A DNA stretch of 64,000 bases, taken from CAVVNC01 sp963750015 (GTDB lineage: Bacteria > Desulfobacterota > Syntrophorhabdia > Syntrophorhabdales > WCHB1-27). Below the pieces are notes generated by a model, which made no database searches, was not told the origin of the DNA, and worked only from the letters and a program-made list of their open reading frames with translations. Below, one piece after another: positions 33,741 to 42,291 of the stretch (positions within the stretch are counted from its first letter, which is position 1; every line of letters starts with the position of its first letter). The stretch is from positions 50,345-114,344 of the forward strand of contig CAVVPU010000063.1 of assembly GCA_963750015.1 (NCBI GenBank), read 5' to 3'. The position numbers and the translations under genes are program-made.

Positions 33741-34717
33741 TGCCTTCTTTCGAATACGTAAAGGCACGATCGATCGACGAGGCAATCGCCCTTCTCTCGA
33801 CACGGAACGCGAAGATCCATGCGGGGGGCACAGACCTTCTCGGCTGCATCAGGGACCGAATCTTCCCGGTGGAAAGGGTGGTAAGCCTTAAGGATGTCAA
33901 AGGTCTTGCAGGAATCGAGGAGACCCCTGAAGGCGTGACCGTCGGCAGCCTCGCTACCATCTCCCGGATCGCGTCGAATAGCCTCGTGGCCCGCCTTTTT
34001 CCAGGACTGGCCGCGTGCGCACACGACGTCGCGAGCCCCCAGCTAAGGAATCAGGGCACCCTGGGCGGAAACCTCTGTCAGAAGCCGCGCTGCTGGTACT
34101 ACCGGGGCGAGTTCAATTGTGTGAGAAAAGGCGGGGACTCGTGCTTTGCCATGGCGGGGGAGAACCGGTTTCATGCTGTCCTGGGCGGTGATAACTGCTT
34201 CATGGTCCACCCGTCGGACACTGCCCCCATGTTGATCGCCCTCGGCGCATCGGTGACCGCATCCGGGCAAAAGGGATCGAGAAAGATCCCCGTGGAAGAG
34301 CTCTATGTAAAACCGTCAATCGATCCACGGAGGGAAATCGTTCTCGAAGCCGGGGAGATCGTCACTTCTATCCTCATTCCCAAGCCCCCCCGGGGCCTTT
34401 ACAGCTCTTACCGGAAGATCAGGGCCCGCCGCTCATGGGACTTCGCCCTGGCCGGAATCGCCCTTGCCCTGCAATTTGACGGGACCCGCGTCCTGAATGC
34501 CAGGGTGGCTTTGAGCGGCGCAGCCCCTGTTCCCTGGCGGTCTCATGAAGTGGAGGAGGTGATAACAGGACGCAGCCTCGACGCTCAAACAATCGCGAAG
34601 GCTGCCTCGGCCGTTATGGCTCAGGCCAATCCTCTTGCCCAGAACGAATACAAAGTAGGTCTCTTCAAGGCCGCTATTCAGGAGGAGCTTGAACGGGCCT
34701 CGGGTAAAACAATATAG
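33737..34717 (+). CDS. molybdenum hydroxylase FAD subunit, set A
   Basis: FAD-binding subunit, 326 aa. FAD contacts are seen in IHAGGTDLLG (near 30) and NQGTLGGNL (near 112). Between them and the C-terminal CO-dehydrogenase-flavoprotein domain lies a loop with four cysteines (PRCWYYR, FNCVRKGGDSCF, then NCF before HPSD), the arrangement seen in 4-hydroxybenzoyl-CoA reductase beta, where it holds an extra [4Fe-4S] cluster. It overlaps the large-subunit gene by 4 nt and ends 13 nt from convergent hdrA2. Confidence 0.87.
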   Translation: MMPSFEYVKARSIDEAIALLSTRNAKIHAGGTDLLGCIRDRIFPVERVVSLKDVKGLAGIEETPEGVTVGSLATISRIASNSLVARLFPGLAACAHDVASPQLRNQGTLGGNLCQKPRCWYYRGEFNCVRKGGDSCFAMAGENRFHAVLGGDNCFMVHPSDTAPMLIALGASVTASGQKGSRKIPVEELYVKPSIDPRREIVLEAGEIVTSILIPKPPRGLYSSYRKIRARRSWDFALAGIALALQFDGTRVLNARVALSGAAPVPWRSHEVEEVITGRSLDAQTIAKAASAVMAQANPLAQNEYKVGLFKAAIQEELERASGKTI

Positions 34718-34730
34718 GCGACTCTCCTTA

Positions 34731-37700
34731 TCAGGCCTGGTACTCCGCAAACAAGGCCCCTGACTTCGCATTGATCTGGTCATCGGTGAAATGCTGCAGG
34801 CTGATCGCCTTGGCCGGACACTCGGAGGCGCAGAGTCCGCAACCCTGGCACTTGGCCAGCTCGATCTCGGCCACGCCGTCGCTGTTGATAACCGGAACAT
34901 TGTACGGACAGACCCGCACGCACGAGAGACAGGAGGCGCATTTTTCCTGATCGATCACCGAGACGATGCCGCCCACCTGGATCTCGTCCTTGCTGAGCAC
35001 GGTGCATGCCCTCGCTACTGCCGCAGCCGCCTGGGAGAGGCATTCTCCGATCATCTTGGGCGCGTGGGCAACGCCGCACAAATAGATGCCGTCGGTCGCG
35101 AAATCGACGGGCCTCAGCTTCATGTGGGCCTCGAGGAAGAAACCTTCTGCCGTCCGGGGTACCTTCATAGCGGCTGCCAGGTCTGCCGTCTCCGTCGGAA
35201 TGACAGGTGCCGAAAGCACCACGAGATCGGGATGAGCAAACAGGTCTTCGTTGAGGACAGGGCTGAAGAGTCTTAGTTTGAGGGAGCCGCCCTCGAGCGA
35301 CAATTCCGGTTTTCGGTCCTCCTCATACCGCACGAAGAGTATGCCTGCCTTACGGGCCCGGGCGTACTCCAACTCGAGTAAGCCGTACATGCGCATATCC
35401 CGATAGAGGATGATAACCCGGGCGGCAGGATTCTTTTCCTTGATGAAAAGGGCGTTCTTCACCGCCTCGGAGCAGCAGACCCGGCTGCAGTAGGGGCGCT
35501 CTTCATTACGCGACCCCGCGCACTGGATCATCACTACTTCCTTGAAGGTGGGAGCTTCCGCTCCGGCTCCATAGAGCATCTCTTCGAGATCGAGCTGGGT
35601 GACCACTCTCGGGTCGTCTCCGTAAAGATACTCCCGAGGCTTCATTTCCTCGCCTCCGGTGGCCACTATGGTGACGCCGTGCTCCACCTCCATAACTTCT
35701 TTGCCGGGCCCCATTGAAAGCTCGCTCCTGAAGTTGCCCACGTAGCCCGAGAATCCCTGAACAGTGGCTTTGAGAAGCAGCTTGATACGGCTGTGGCTCG
35801 ATACACGGTCCACCTGCTTTCTCAAGTACGCCTGCACATCGACACCATCGAGCGTGGTGTAGACTTTCCTGAGCATACCGCCCAGCTCTGCTTCCCGCTC
35901 CACCAGATAGACGTCGAACCCCTGGTCGGCGAGACCCAGTGCCGCACTCATGCCGCTCAAGCCGCCTCCGATGACGAGACCCCGCTTGGTCACCGGCTTG
36001 TTGATCCGAAAGAGGGGGTGGGTCAGCCGGGCGTTCGCTACTGCCATGCGCACGAGGTCCCGGGCCTTATCGCTGGCCGCCTCTTTCTCGCCCATGTGCA
36101 CCCACGAGCATTGGTCCCGGATGTTTGCCATCTCGAAAAGGTAGGGGTTGAGGCCGGCCTCCCTGACGGTTTCCTGAAACAAGGGCTCGTGGGTCCGGGG
36201 AGAACAGGAGGCCACGACGACCCTGTTCAATCCGTGCTCCTCGATGGCCTTCTTGATCTTCTCCTGGGTGTCCTGGGAGCAGGTATAAAGGTTTTCATCC
36301 GTATGGACCACGTTATTGAGGGACGAGGCGTATTCCGCAAGGCCCGGCACGTCGACTATACCGCCGATGTTGCTCCCGCACCGGCAGATGAAGACGCCGA
36401 TCCTCGGCGCATTGCCTCCGGTCTCTTTCTGGGGAGGGTACTCCTTGGCCGCTACCATGGTCCCCCGTGCCGACGAAAGGGCCTCGGAAGCCGCCGCGGC
36501 AGCGCCGCTTGCCTGGGCCACGGTCTCGGGGATATCTTTCGGTCCCTGAAAAACGCCGCAGGCGTAAATGCCGGGCCTCGACGTCCTTAAGGGGGTGAGG
36601 CTTTCAGTCAGGGCGAACCCGTAAGGGTCGACGTCGACGTTGATCCTTTTCGCAAGACGGCCGCTCGTCGCCGACGGCGCCATACCCACCGAAAGGACCA
36701 CGAGATCGAAGGTTTCTTCGACGATTCCTCCTTCTTCGTTCACGTAAGACAGGATGAGGTCCCTGGTCTCGGGGTCTTCTGCAACCCTGGAGATCATACT
36801 CCGTCTGAACCCGACCCCGTGCTCGTGCCTGGCCCTCTCGAAATAGGCGTCGAAGCCCTTGCCATAGGCGCGCATATCGATGAAGAAAATGGTCGGCTCG
36901 ATGGCCTTGTCATGCTCCCTGGCGATGATCGCCTCTTTCGTTGCGTACATGCAGCATACGCCCGAGCAGTAAGGGTGGTTGTGGTCCCTGCTGCCTACAC
37001 ATTGAATAAAGGCGATCTTCCGGGGAGGCCGGTGGTCCGAGGGGCGCTCGACGTGGCCCATAGTCGGGCCCGAAGCGGAGAGAATGCGCTCGAACTGGAG
37101 CGCATTGACCACGTTGGGATAACGTCCCAGGCCGTATTCCTCGGCGCGGACAGCATCGTAGACGTCATAGCCCGGGGCAAGGATGATCGAGCCGACCTTG
37201 ACCTGCTCCAGCCGCTCCGTCATGTCGTGGTCGATGGCAGCCACACCGCACTTGTAATAACAGCTCAGGCATTCCGAGCAGACCCCGCAGGCAAGGCATC
37301 GGGCTGCTTCCCGGCGGGCCTCATCGTCGGTGAACCCGAGGTTCACTTCTTCGAAGGAGCGGACCCGCTCGTGGGTCGTGAGGGTCTGCATCCGCACCCT
37401 GGGCTCGATTTTCGCCTCGTTCCGGACGACCCGCGCGGCGATATCCTCCTTGGTCAACTTTACTACAGGCAGCTCCGGCTTGAGGCGAGGTTCCATCTCT
37501 TCCCCCTGGAGAAAACGGTGCATGCTTGCCGCCACCTTGTGGCCGGCGTCGACTGCCTCGATGACGAAGGCGGTGCCGCTCGTCGCGTCCCCTGCCGCGA
37601 AAACGCCCGGTCTCGTGGCGGCATAGGTGTTGGGGTTGACCGCTACAGTGCGCTGCCGGGTGAGGCCGACGCCCACGCTCTCCGGTATGAAGCCCAGGCC

Positions 37701-39191
37701 TGCCCGCTGACCTACCGAGAAAATCACGCTGTCACACGGCACCACATGCTCGGAGCCTGCTATGGGCTGGGGGCTTCGCCGGCCGGACTCATCGGGCTCG
37801 CCCAGCTCCATGCTCACAAAAAGGACGCCAGTGACGTGCCCCTTGTCGTCGCCTACGATTTCCACAGGGTTCGACAGGTAATTGAAGACGACTCCTTCCT
37901 CTTGGGAATGCTCGATCTCGAGGGCATCGGCGGTCGCCTCGTTCCGGGTCCTCCGGTAGTGGACGGCCACCTCTTTGCCCATGCGCACGGCTGTCCTCGC
38001 GCAATCCATGGCAACATCACCGGCTCCGATCACGATCACGCGGCTGCCCAGCTTGGGCGCACGGCCCATTCGTACGTCCCGGAGGAAGATCGTATTGACG
38101 TAGACCCCTCTTAAATCTGTTCCCGGGATGGGCAGGACGATGCCTTCATGGGCTCCCACCGCAATGAGCACTGCGTCGAAGCCCTGGCTGAAGAGATCGT
38201 CGAGATGGCGAACCGGGCTGTTCAGACGGAGATCTACCCCCAGGTCGATGATATCTGCCACCTCACGCTCGATGATCTCCGCAGGGAGCCGGTACTCGGG
38301 CACTCCAACCCGCAGCATGCCCCCTGCCACGGGCAGGCTCTCGAAGACGGTGACCGGATACCCGAGACGTACGAGGTCGCGCGCCGCGGTGAGCCCGCAA
38401 GGGCCCGCGCCTATGACGGCGACCCGTTTCTTTTGGGTGGGCTCGATCGGCGTGATTGGCTGCCGGGGTGTTTCGTAGACCTTGTCGGTAACGAAGCGCT
38501 TGAGGGCGCGAATGTCGACGGGCTGATCGAGAAGGCGCCGGTTGCACGCGTCCTCGCAGCGATGGTTGCAGATGCGGCCGCAGATCCCCGGAAAGGGGTT
38601 GTCCTCTTTTATCACCCTCAGGGCGTCGTCATAGCGCCCTTCTCTGATGAGGGCAATGTAGCCCTGTGCCCGCTGCCCGGAAGGACAGGCGTTGCGGCAG
38701 GGTGCGATGCCCTTCTTCTCTATGGCATAGGCGTTCGGCACTGCCTGGGGATAGAGCTTGTAGGCTGCCCTCTGCATGCTCATGCCCTGGTCGAAGTGAC
38801 CCGGTATGACTACAGGGCAGACCTGGGCGCATTCTCCGCAGCCCGTGCACTTCGACACGTCTATGTAACGCGGCTTGTGACGGAGGGTCACCGTAAAATT
38901 CCCCTCCTGACCGTCGACGGAACGGACCTCGGTGTCGGTCATGAGATCGATATTGAGGTGCCTGGCCGTCTCGACAAGTTTCGGACTGATTATGCACATG
39001 GAACAGTCGTTGGTGGGGAAGGTCTTGTCGAGCTGGGCCATGCGGCCGCCTATGGCGGTGCCCTCCTCGCACAGGTAGACCTTGAAGCCGCCATTGGCAA
39101 GGTCGAGGGCGGCCTGCATGCCACCGACCCCGCCACCCACCACCAGCACCGAACCGGTTACCGCTGATTCTTGCAATCGATCGCCCGTCAT
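34731..39191 (-). CDS. hdrA: giant HdrA with inserted NfnB/GltD-like flavoprotein module (set 2)
   Basis: A 1486-aa paralogue of the set 1 HdrA with the same architecture: FAD fold VLVVGGGVGGMQA; Fe-S CTGCGECAQVCP near 117; insert with CRNACPSG, CNHRCEDAC, VAVIGAGPCGLTA and VIVIGAGDVAMD; CLACGVCSECLSCYYKC near 625; HdrA core (QCVGSRDHN, ICRCGSNIGG, CSPRTHE); second FAD fold LVIGGGLSGMSA; QCAGSRNEE; C-terminal CASCLSCVRVCP and CQGCGLCASECP. Here the NAD(P)H-binding insert has GAGxxG where set 1 has GGGxxG, so nucleotide preference may differ. Last gene of the metF-hdrC-hdrB-hdrA operon, 7 nt after hdrB. Confidence 0.9.
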   Translation of the reverse strand: MTGDRLQESAVTGSVLVVGGGVGGMQAALDLANGGFKVYLCEEGTAIGGRMAQLDKTFPTNDCSMCIISPKLVETARHLNIDLMTDTEVRSVDGQEGNFTVTLRHKPRYIDVSKCTGCGECAQVCPVVIPGHFDQGMSMQRAAYKLYPQAVPNAYAIEKKGIAPCRNACPSGQRAQGYIALIREGRYDDALRVIKEDNPFPGICGRICNHRCEDACNRRLLDQPVDIRALKRFVTDKVYETPRQPITPIEPTQKKRVAVIGAGPCGLTAARDLVRLGYPVTVFESLPVAGGMLRVGVPEYRLPAEIIEREVADIIDLGVDLRLNSPVRHLDDLFSQGFDAVLIAVGAHEGIVLPIPGTDLRGVYVNTIFLRDVRMGRAPKLGSRVIVIGAGDVAMDCARTAVRMGKEVAVHYRRTRNEATADALEIEHSQEEGVVFNYLSNPVEIVGDDKGHVTGVLFVSMELGEPDESGRRSPQPIAGSEHVVPCDSVIFSVGQRAGLGFIPESVGVGLTRQRTVAVNPNTYAATRPGVFAAGDATSGTAFVIEAVDAGHKVAASMHRFLQGEEMEPRLKPELPVVKLTKEDIAARVVRNEAKIEPRVRMQTLTTHERVRSFEEVNLGFTDDEARREAARCLACGVCSECLSCYYKCGVAAIDHDMTERLEQVKVGSIILAPGYDVYDAVRAEEYGLGRYPNVVNALQFERILSASGPTMGHVERPSDHRPPRKIAFIQCVGSRDHNHPYCSGVCCMYATKEAIIAREHDKAIEPTIFFIDMRAYGKGFDAYFERARHEHGVGFRRSMISRVAEDPETRDLILSYVNEEGGIVEETFDLVVLSVGMAPSATSGRLAKRINVDVDPYGFALTESLTPLRTSRPGIYACGVFQGPKDIPETVAQASGAAAAASEALSSARGTMVAAKEYPPQKETGGNAPRIGVFICRCGSNIGGIVDVPGLAEYASSLNNVVHTDENLYTCSQDTQEKIKKAIEEHGLNRVVVASCSPRTHEPLFQETVREAGLNPYLFEMANIRDQCSWVHMGEKEAASDKARDLVRMAVANARLTHPLFRINKPVTKRGLVIGGGLSGMSAALGLADQGFDVYLVEREAELGGMLRKVYTTLDGVDVQAYLRKQVDRVSSHSRIKLLLKATVQGFSGYVGNFRSELSMGPGKEVMEVEHGVTIVATGGEEMKPREYLYGDDPRVVTQLDLEEMLYGAGAEAPTFKEVVMIQCAGSRNEERPYCSRVCCSEAVKNALFIKEKNPAARVIILYRDMRMYGLLELEYARARKAGILFVRYEEDRKPELSLEGGSLKLRLFSPVLNEDLFAHPDLVVLSAPVIPTETADLAAAMKVPRTAEGFFLEAHMKLRPVDFATDGIYLCGVAHAPKMIGECLSQAAAAVARACTVLSKDEIQVGGIVSVIDQEKCASCLSCVRVCPYNVPVINSDGVAEIELAKCQGCGLCASECPAKAISLQHFTDDQINAKSGALFAEYQA

Positions 39192-39198
39192 TTCGACT

Positions 39199-40041
39199 TC
39201 ACCTCGTTATGAGGCCTTTTGAGGCCAGAAGATTGGTTGGATCGACAAAGTGGCGTTTCATCCATCGATGGGCGTCCTTCAGACCGAGGCCCACGCCGAT
39301 CATCTCCGTGAAGTAGAGCACGGGTATGTTGTAAGGTTTAGCCGTCGAGGCAAGCTCCTCCTGCCTCGTGTCGAGGTTCGACTGGCACAGGGGACAGGCC
39401 ACGACGATGGCCTCTGCGCCCGCCTTCCTGGCTTCTGCGAGGATCCTGGCCGTCCTGTCGAGGACTATATCTTTTCTCGAAAGGACGAGGCTTGCCCCGC
39501 AGCAGTCTGTTTTGTAGGACCACGCGATTGGCGAAGCGCCCAAAAGAGCCATGAGTCTGTCCATCGTCTCGGGAAACTCGTGGTGGGAAGCGCCCGTGGT
39601 CCCAGGGGGGCGGACCAGCAGACAGCCATAATAGGAAGCCGTTGACAGGCCCTTGAGTGGGTTTGTCACGAGGGAGGCCATCGATTCGAGAAGATCGGGT
39701 GAGCCCAAAAATTCGAGAAGGCTGAGCACCCTGGGAGCATTGATGCGGTCCCCGGCGCCTGCATCTGCGAAAGAACTTTGCGCCGCTTTCAACCGGCTGA
39801 AACAGGCGGCACAGGGCACCACGAGATCCTTACCGATCCTTCCGGCAATGGCAAGGTTCCGGGCGGCGAGCTCCAGGGCAAGGCTCTCGCTCGTGGCATG
39901 AGCCGAGCTTGCGCCGCAGCAATTCCAGTCGGGCAGCTCCTCCAGGTCGATATCGAGGGCCCCTGCCACGGCCCTGGTCGATTCATCGTATTCCCGGGCC
40001 GTACCGTGGAGGGAGCATCCAGGGTAGTAGGAAACTTTCAT
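39199..40041 (-). CDS. hdrB: HdrB-like subunit (set 2)
   Basis: Cysteine-rich CCG protein, 280 aa, paralogous to the HdrB at 10942. Two modules: YYPGCSLHG ... DWNCCGASSA ... PCAACFSR, and YYGCLLVRPP ... TDCCGASLV ... CPLCQSNLD. The start at 40041 (MKVSYYPG) follows GAGGAG and matches set 1 and family members; an upstream in-frame ATG is ignored. It lies 13 nt after hdrC, the usual hdrC-hdrB order. Confidence 0.9.
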   Translation of the reverse strand: MKVSYYPGCSLHGTAREYDESTRAVAGALDIDLEELPDWNCCGASSAHATSESLALELAARNLAIAGRIGKDLVVPCAACFSRLKAAQSSFADAGAGDRINAPRVLSLLEFLGSPDLLESMASLVTNPLKGLSTASYYGCLLVRPPGTTGASHHEFPETMDRLMALLGASPIAWSYKTDCCGASLVLSRKDIVLDRTARILAEARKAGAEAIVVACPLCQSNLDTRQEELASTAKPYNIPVLYFTEMIGVGLGLKDAHRWMKRHFVDPTNLLASKGLITR

Positions 40042-40054
40042 CGTCGTCTCCTCT

Positions 40055-40555
40055 CTAACGGTTCTCTTTGGCAAAAAGGCGAGCGATTTCCCTTCTCTTT
40101 TTCACCAACGAAGGGAGCAGCCTCAGCTTGCCCCTGGAGAACATGCGCCATCCCAGCAGCATATCGTCGAAGTAGGTTTTGGTTGCCATCTTGTACGTCG
40201 CCATCATCGACAGCTCGTGTATGCGGCCGAAGGTGCGGATATCGCCCAGGAAGGCCCGGTGGAAAAGGCGCACCTTTTCCTCCGCAATGACCACTTTTTC
40301 GGAAAGAGCGCGCTGGCGAAGGCTATCCATGACTCCTGCCACGTTCACCTCATTGGGACAACGGGTGCTGCAGGTGTAACAGGAGGCGCATATCCAGATT
40401 GTGTGAGAGACTAACAAAGGGGCGATCGTGCCCAGGTTGACCATCTGCATCACCTGGTGCGGCTTGTAGTCCATGAAGGAGGCCACGGGGCATCCTGCCG
40501 AACATTTCTGACATTGATAGCAATCGCGGACTGTCGAGAGCGCTTGTGCCTCCAT
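40055..40555 (-). CDS. hdrC: HdrC-like two-cluster ferredoxin subunit (set 2)
   Basis: Passes electrons between HdrA and HdrB. The 166-aa protein has two [4Fe-4S] motifs, CYQCQKCSAGCPVA (near 12-25) and CASCYTCSTRCPNE (near 56-68), followed by a helical C-terminus. This is the only hdrC in the window; set 1 lacks one. Spaced 3 nt from metF and 13 nt from hdrB. Confidence 0.9.
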   Translation of the reverse strand: MEAQALSTVRDCYQCQKCSAGCPVASFMDYKPHQVMQMVNLGTIAPLLVSHTIWICASCYTCSTRCPNEVNVAGVMDSLRQRALSEKVVIAEEKVRLFHRAFLGDIRTFGRIHELSMMATYKMATKTYFDDMLLGWRMFSRGKLRLLPSLVKKRREIARLFAKENR

Positions 40556-40558
40556 GGG

Positions 40559-41431
40559 TCACCGCCTTAGAGCATTGAGATAGTTGCCCACCCGGTCTTC
40601 GGCACCGAAGGGGACTATGTGGATTCCATTGCAGATCTCCCTGAGCCCTGTCACCAGCTCGGCAAAGATTTCGATACTTGCTTTCTCCTTGTTCGGCGCC
40701 CGAACGAGCCTCTCCATCACCTGGGCCGGGACGAGGTTGGGCCGGATGTACTTATTCATGAGAAGACCCATGCCCGCTGAGCGGATGAGAATCACCTCGG
40801 CGATTATGGGCACCCCGAACTGCTTGACCCGGTCGTAGAACTGGCTGAATTCGGTCAGGTCGAAGACAGGGGTGGTGATGAAGAAACGGGTGCCCATCTC
40901 CACCATGTGCTCGATCTCCTTCAGCTCCAGATCGGGAACCCTCTTGCCCCACCCTGCATCTATTCCGGCCCCTACCGAAAACTCGTAGGGCCCGGGCAGC
41001 TCTTTTCCCCTCACGTCGATTCCTTCCTTCAAGGAGTTGAGAACGGAAAAGAGTTTTCCCGAATCGACGTGAAAGAACATCATCTCATTGAGGCTGTCCC
41101 CTGTGATACGGTAGTCACGGGTGAATGCGAGGAGGCTGTTGATCCCGGCATCGGCTGCCTTGATGAACTGGCTCTGCAGGTCGAGCCGGTTCTTCTCCCT
41201 CGTCGTCGTCTCGAAAAGCGGGTTGTAACCACCTTCCCTCAAGGCGCTGCAAATAGGGACCGAGTCGCATGCGACCCCCTCGATCTCGGCGTTTGTCACG
41301 ACAAGCCCGTCGATCCTGCCCTTGATGCGTTTAAGACCTCCGAGCATGCTTTCGGTATCGGATTCGGCCGATACCTGCACCTCTGAGGTGATGACGAAAT
41401 GCTTATGCTCCAGTTTCTCCGAGAAAGGCAT
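40559..41431 (-). CDS. metF: methylenetetrahydrofolate-reductase-like protein (set 2)
   Basis: TIM-barrel protein of the MetF family, 290 aa. It begins HFVITSEVQVSAES with the family glutamate, then VVTNAEIEGV, LLAFTRDYRITGD in place of the usual LSGD(H), and EFSVGAGIDAGWG in place of AENP. It is clearly divergent from set 1 MetF, and no metV lies beside it, so its substrate could be a related C1 carrier. Its genes form one operon with hdrC, hdrB and hdrA behind the response regulator. Confidence 0.82.
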   Translation of the reverse strand: MPFSEKLEHKHFVITSEVQVSAESDTESMLGGLKRIKGRIDGLVVTNAEIEGVACDSVPICSALREGGYNPLFETTTREKNRLDLQSQFIKAADAGINSLLAFTRDYRITGDSLNEMMFFHVDSGKLFSVLNSLKEGIDVRGKELPGPYEFSVGAGIDAGWGKRVPDLELKEIEHMVEMGTRFFITTPVFDLTEFSQFYDRVKQFGVPIIAEVILIRSAGMGLLMNKYIRPNLVPAQVMERLVRAPNKEKASIEIFAELVTGLREICNGIHIVPFGAEDRVGNYLNALRR

Positions 41432-41480
41432 GACTTGGACCTCCTATCTGGTACTTCTCAAGTGGGTACGGCTTCTTTCC

Positions 41481-42047
41481 TTAGAGATCCAGAAGCCGTA
41501 CTACTTCCTTCTTCAAATCTGCCAGGGGCAGGGGTTTGGAAAAACAGGCATCCGCCCCGAAGGCCTTCATCTTCTGGAAGTTCTCCTCGTCCAGATATGC
41601 AGACAAAACAATCACCCGCGTGTCCTGCGTCTCCGGGCTCGACTTTATGCGTTTGCAGACCTCGTAGCCGTTGATATCGGGCATCATGATATCGAGGACT
41701 ACGAGGTCGGGCTTGAAATGGGCCAGTTGAATACCTGCCTCGAAGCCGTCGCTCGAAGAGATCACCTCATATCCGTGCTCATCCTCTTCGAAGGCCAGAA
41801 CGAGGGTCTCCACAATTATCTTGTCATCGTCGACCACGAGGATCTTCTTGCGCGCATTGTTCTTTTCGTCCTCGGGAAGGGGTATCTTGTGGATTGCCAT
41901 GAACTTGTACAAGTCTTCCCTGAGTATCCGTCTATGTCCGCCCACGGTCTTGTGAGCCTTGATGTGGCCCTGCTCGATCCAGTTGGTGATCGTCTTGAGG
42001 GACACCCCGCACAGCTTGCTTGCTTCAGAGATGGTCAATACGTCCAT
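41481..42047 (-). CDS. response regulator with N-terminal excisionase/MerR-type HTH and C-terminal REC
   Basis: Residues 1-55 form a MerR/excisionase-like helix-turn-helix (TISEASKLCGVSLKTITNWI, then GHRRILREDLYKFM). Residues about 67-185 form a receiver domain (ILVVDDDK, phospho-acceptor in LVVLDIMMP, FSKPLPLADL), an inverted order compared with most response regulators. It is the first gene of the metF-hdrCBA operon (49-nt gap) and divergent from a histidine kinase at 42292, so the two are the likely cognate pair controlling this operon. Confidence 0.85.
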   Translation of the reverse strand: MDVLTISEASKLCGVSLKTITNWIEQGHIKAHKTVGGHRRILREDLYKFMAIHKIPLPEDEKNNARKKILVVDDDKIIVETLVLAFEEDEHGYEVISSSDGFEAGIQLAHFKPDLVVLDIMMPDINGYEVCKRIKSSPETQDTRVIVLSAYLDEENFQKMKAFGADACFSKPLPLADLKKEVVRLLDL

Positions 42048-42077
42048 GGTCAGTCACCTCAGTTTCGATGTCAAATA

Positions 42078-42111
42078 TTTACCGTTTTTTCTTGTTTTAC
42101 CGTTTTTACCA
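42078..42111. promoter_or_regulatory. 9-nt-phased direct repeats in the regulator/kinase intergenic region
   Basis: TTTACCGTTTT occurs at 42078-42088 and 42096-42106, and a third partial copy TTTACCA starts at 42105, all in 9-nt phase. They lie 31-64 nt upstream of the response-regulator start in an AT-rich stretch between the divergent genes. A likely binding array for that regulator. Confidence 0.5.
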
Positions 42112-42291
42112 TAATTAATGATATTGCCGATTATTCCAGTTTGTCAAGAAATTTTTTCAAAATTTTTCTGAAGCCGCGCTTCAGGGGGCGAACCGACTAA
42201 CTTCAGGAAATAGCTCCGGTTCGTGATAGAATAAAGAGTGACAGTACCACTCCGGACGACCTCCGGACAAGCTTTGATGGGGGGCGATTTC

